From NCBI RefSeq assembly GCF_037381185.1, contig NZ_JARRQY010000012.1, positions 1 to 64,000 of the forward strand: 64,000 nt of DNA, in the 5' to 3' direction. The DNA is from Acidihalobacter_A sp037381185. Its GTDB lineage: Bacteria > Pseudomonadota > Gammaproteobacteria > DSM-5130 > Acidihalobacteraceae. Below the pieces are notes generated by a model. That model saw only the letters and a list, made by a program, of their open reading frames with translations. It did no database searches and was not told the DNA's origin. This document shows positions 63,996-64,000 of this stretch, piece by piece. The position numbers were made by a program, and so were the translations under genes. Each line of letters starts with the position of its first letter. Positions within the stretch are counted from its first letter, which is position 1.

Positions 63996-64000
63996 GAGAC

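Noticed and set aside
1..64000. CRISPR arrays, tRNA or rRNA genes, intact insertion sequences
   Set aside because: No regularly spaced direct repeats, no tRNA T-loop patterns with matching arms, and no transposase frame were found by reading both strands.

Overview
The window looks like chromosomal DNA of a high-GC gammaproteobacterium. The gene order supports this. mrdA-rodA-mltB-rlpA-dacA-ybeD-lipB-lipA matches the enterobacterial/pseudomonad wall-and-lipoate cluster, lptD-surA-pdxA-rsmA is the usual gammaproteobacterial outer-membrane biogenesis run, and yqgE-ruvX-pyrR-pyrB-pyrC' follows the Pseudomonas order. LptD, SurA and RlpA mark a Gram-negative envelope. The species cannot be named from the sequence alone.

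Layout. 1-2.4 kb is a decayed accessory edge: an HNH endonuclease gene with one in-frame TGA, a LysR gene with a one-base frameshift, a 36-codon ORF, and a short remnant of a DUF218 gene. 2.5-16.0 kb (minus strand) holds metY, a DUF218 gene and the peptidoglycan/lipoate cluster. There the rlpA-dacA pair is present twice, and the second D,D-carboxypeptidase copy has lost all three catalytic motifs. 16.1-17.7 kb has divergent ppa and adk. 17.8-23.1 kb is lptD-surA-pdxA-rsmA. 23.1-24.0 kb is a gene-free stretch built from two inverted copies of a dispersed palindromic repeat. 24.1-31.7 kb (plus strand) carries transaldolase, 6-phosphogluconolactonase and glucokinase, then the tightly overlapping yqgE-ruvX-pyrR-pyrB-pyrC'-pyrK-like operon.

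31.8-44.7 kb is mixed: a hemerythrin-like protein, a 2OG-Fe dioxygenase, an Anbu proteasome-like hydrolase, recQ, a Cpx-type two-component system divergent from a Spy/CpxP gene with a perfect CpxR box between them, a cold-shock gene, a GMC oxidoreductase/aldehyde dehydrogenase pair, a nucleoside hydrolase, and ribB behind an FMN riboswitch. 44.9-54.6 kb has a chemoreceptor, a DEAD-box helicase, a second cluster of the dispersed repeat, a flavoprotein, an Lrp regulator divergent from leuA, a diguanylate cyclase and a membrane protein. 54.8-61.4 kb (minus strand) is an alpha-glucoside uptake operon (malE-malF-malG-GH31-malK) in which malG carries an internal deletion with frameshift. The end holds a GFA-family protein, a thioesterase, an AT-rich gap, an unrecognised secreted protein made of internal repeats, and a BKACE-family enzyme.

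The most unusual points are the catalytically erased PBP5-like paralog embedded with duplicated RlpA genes, the secreted repeat protein at 62707-63078, the MITE-like composite repeats, and several single-lesion pseudogenes. No CRISPR array, rRNA, tRNA or intact transposase gene was seen.
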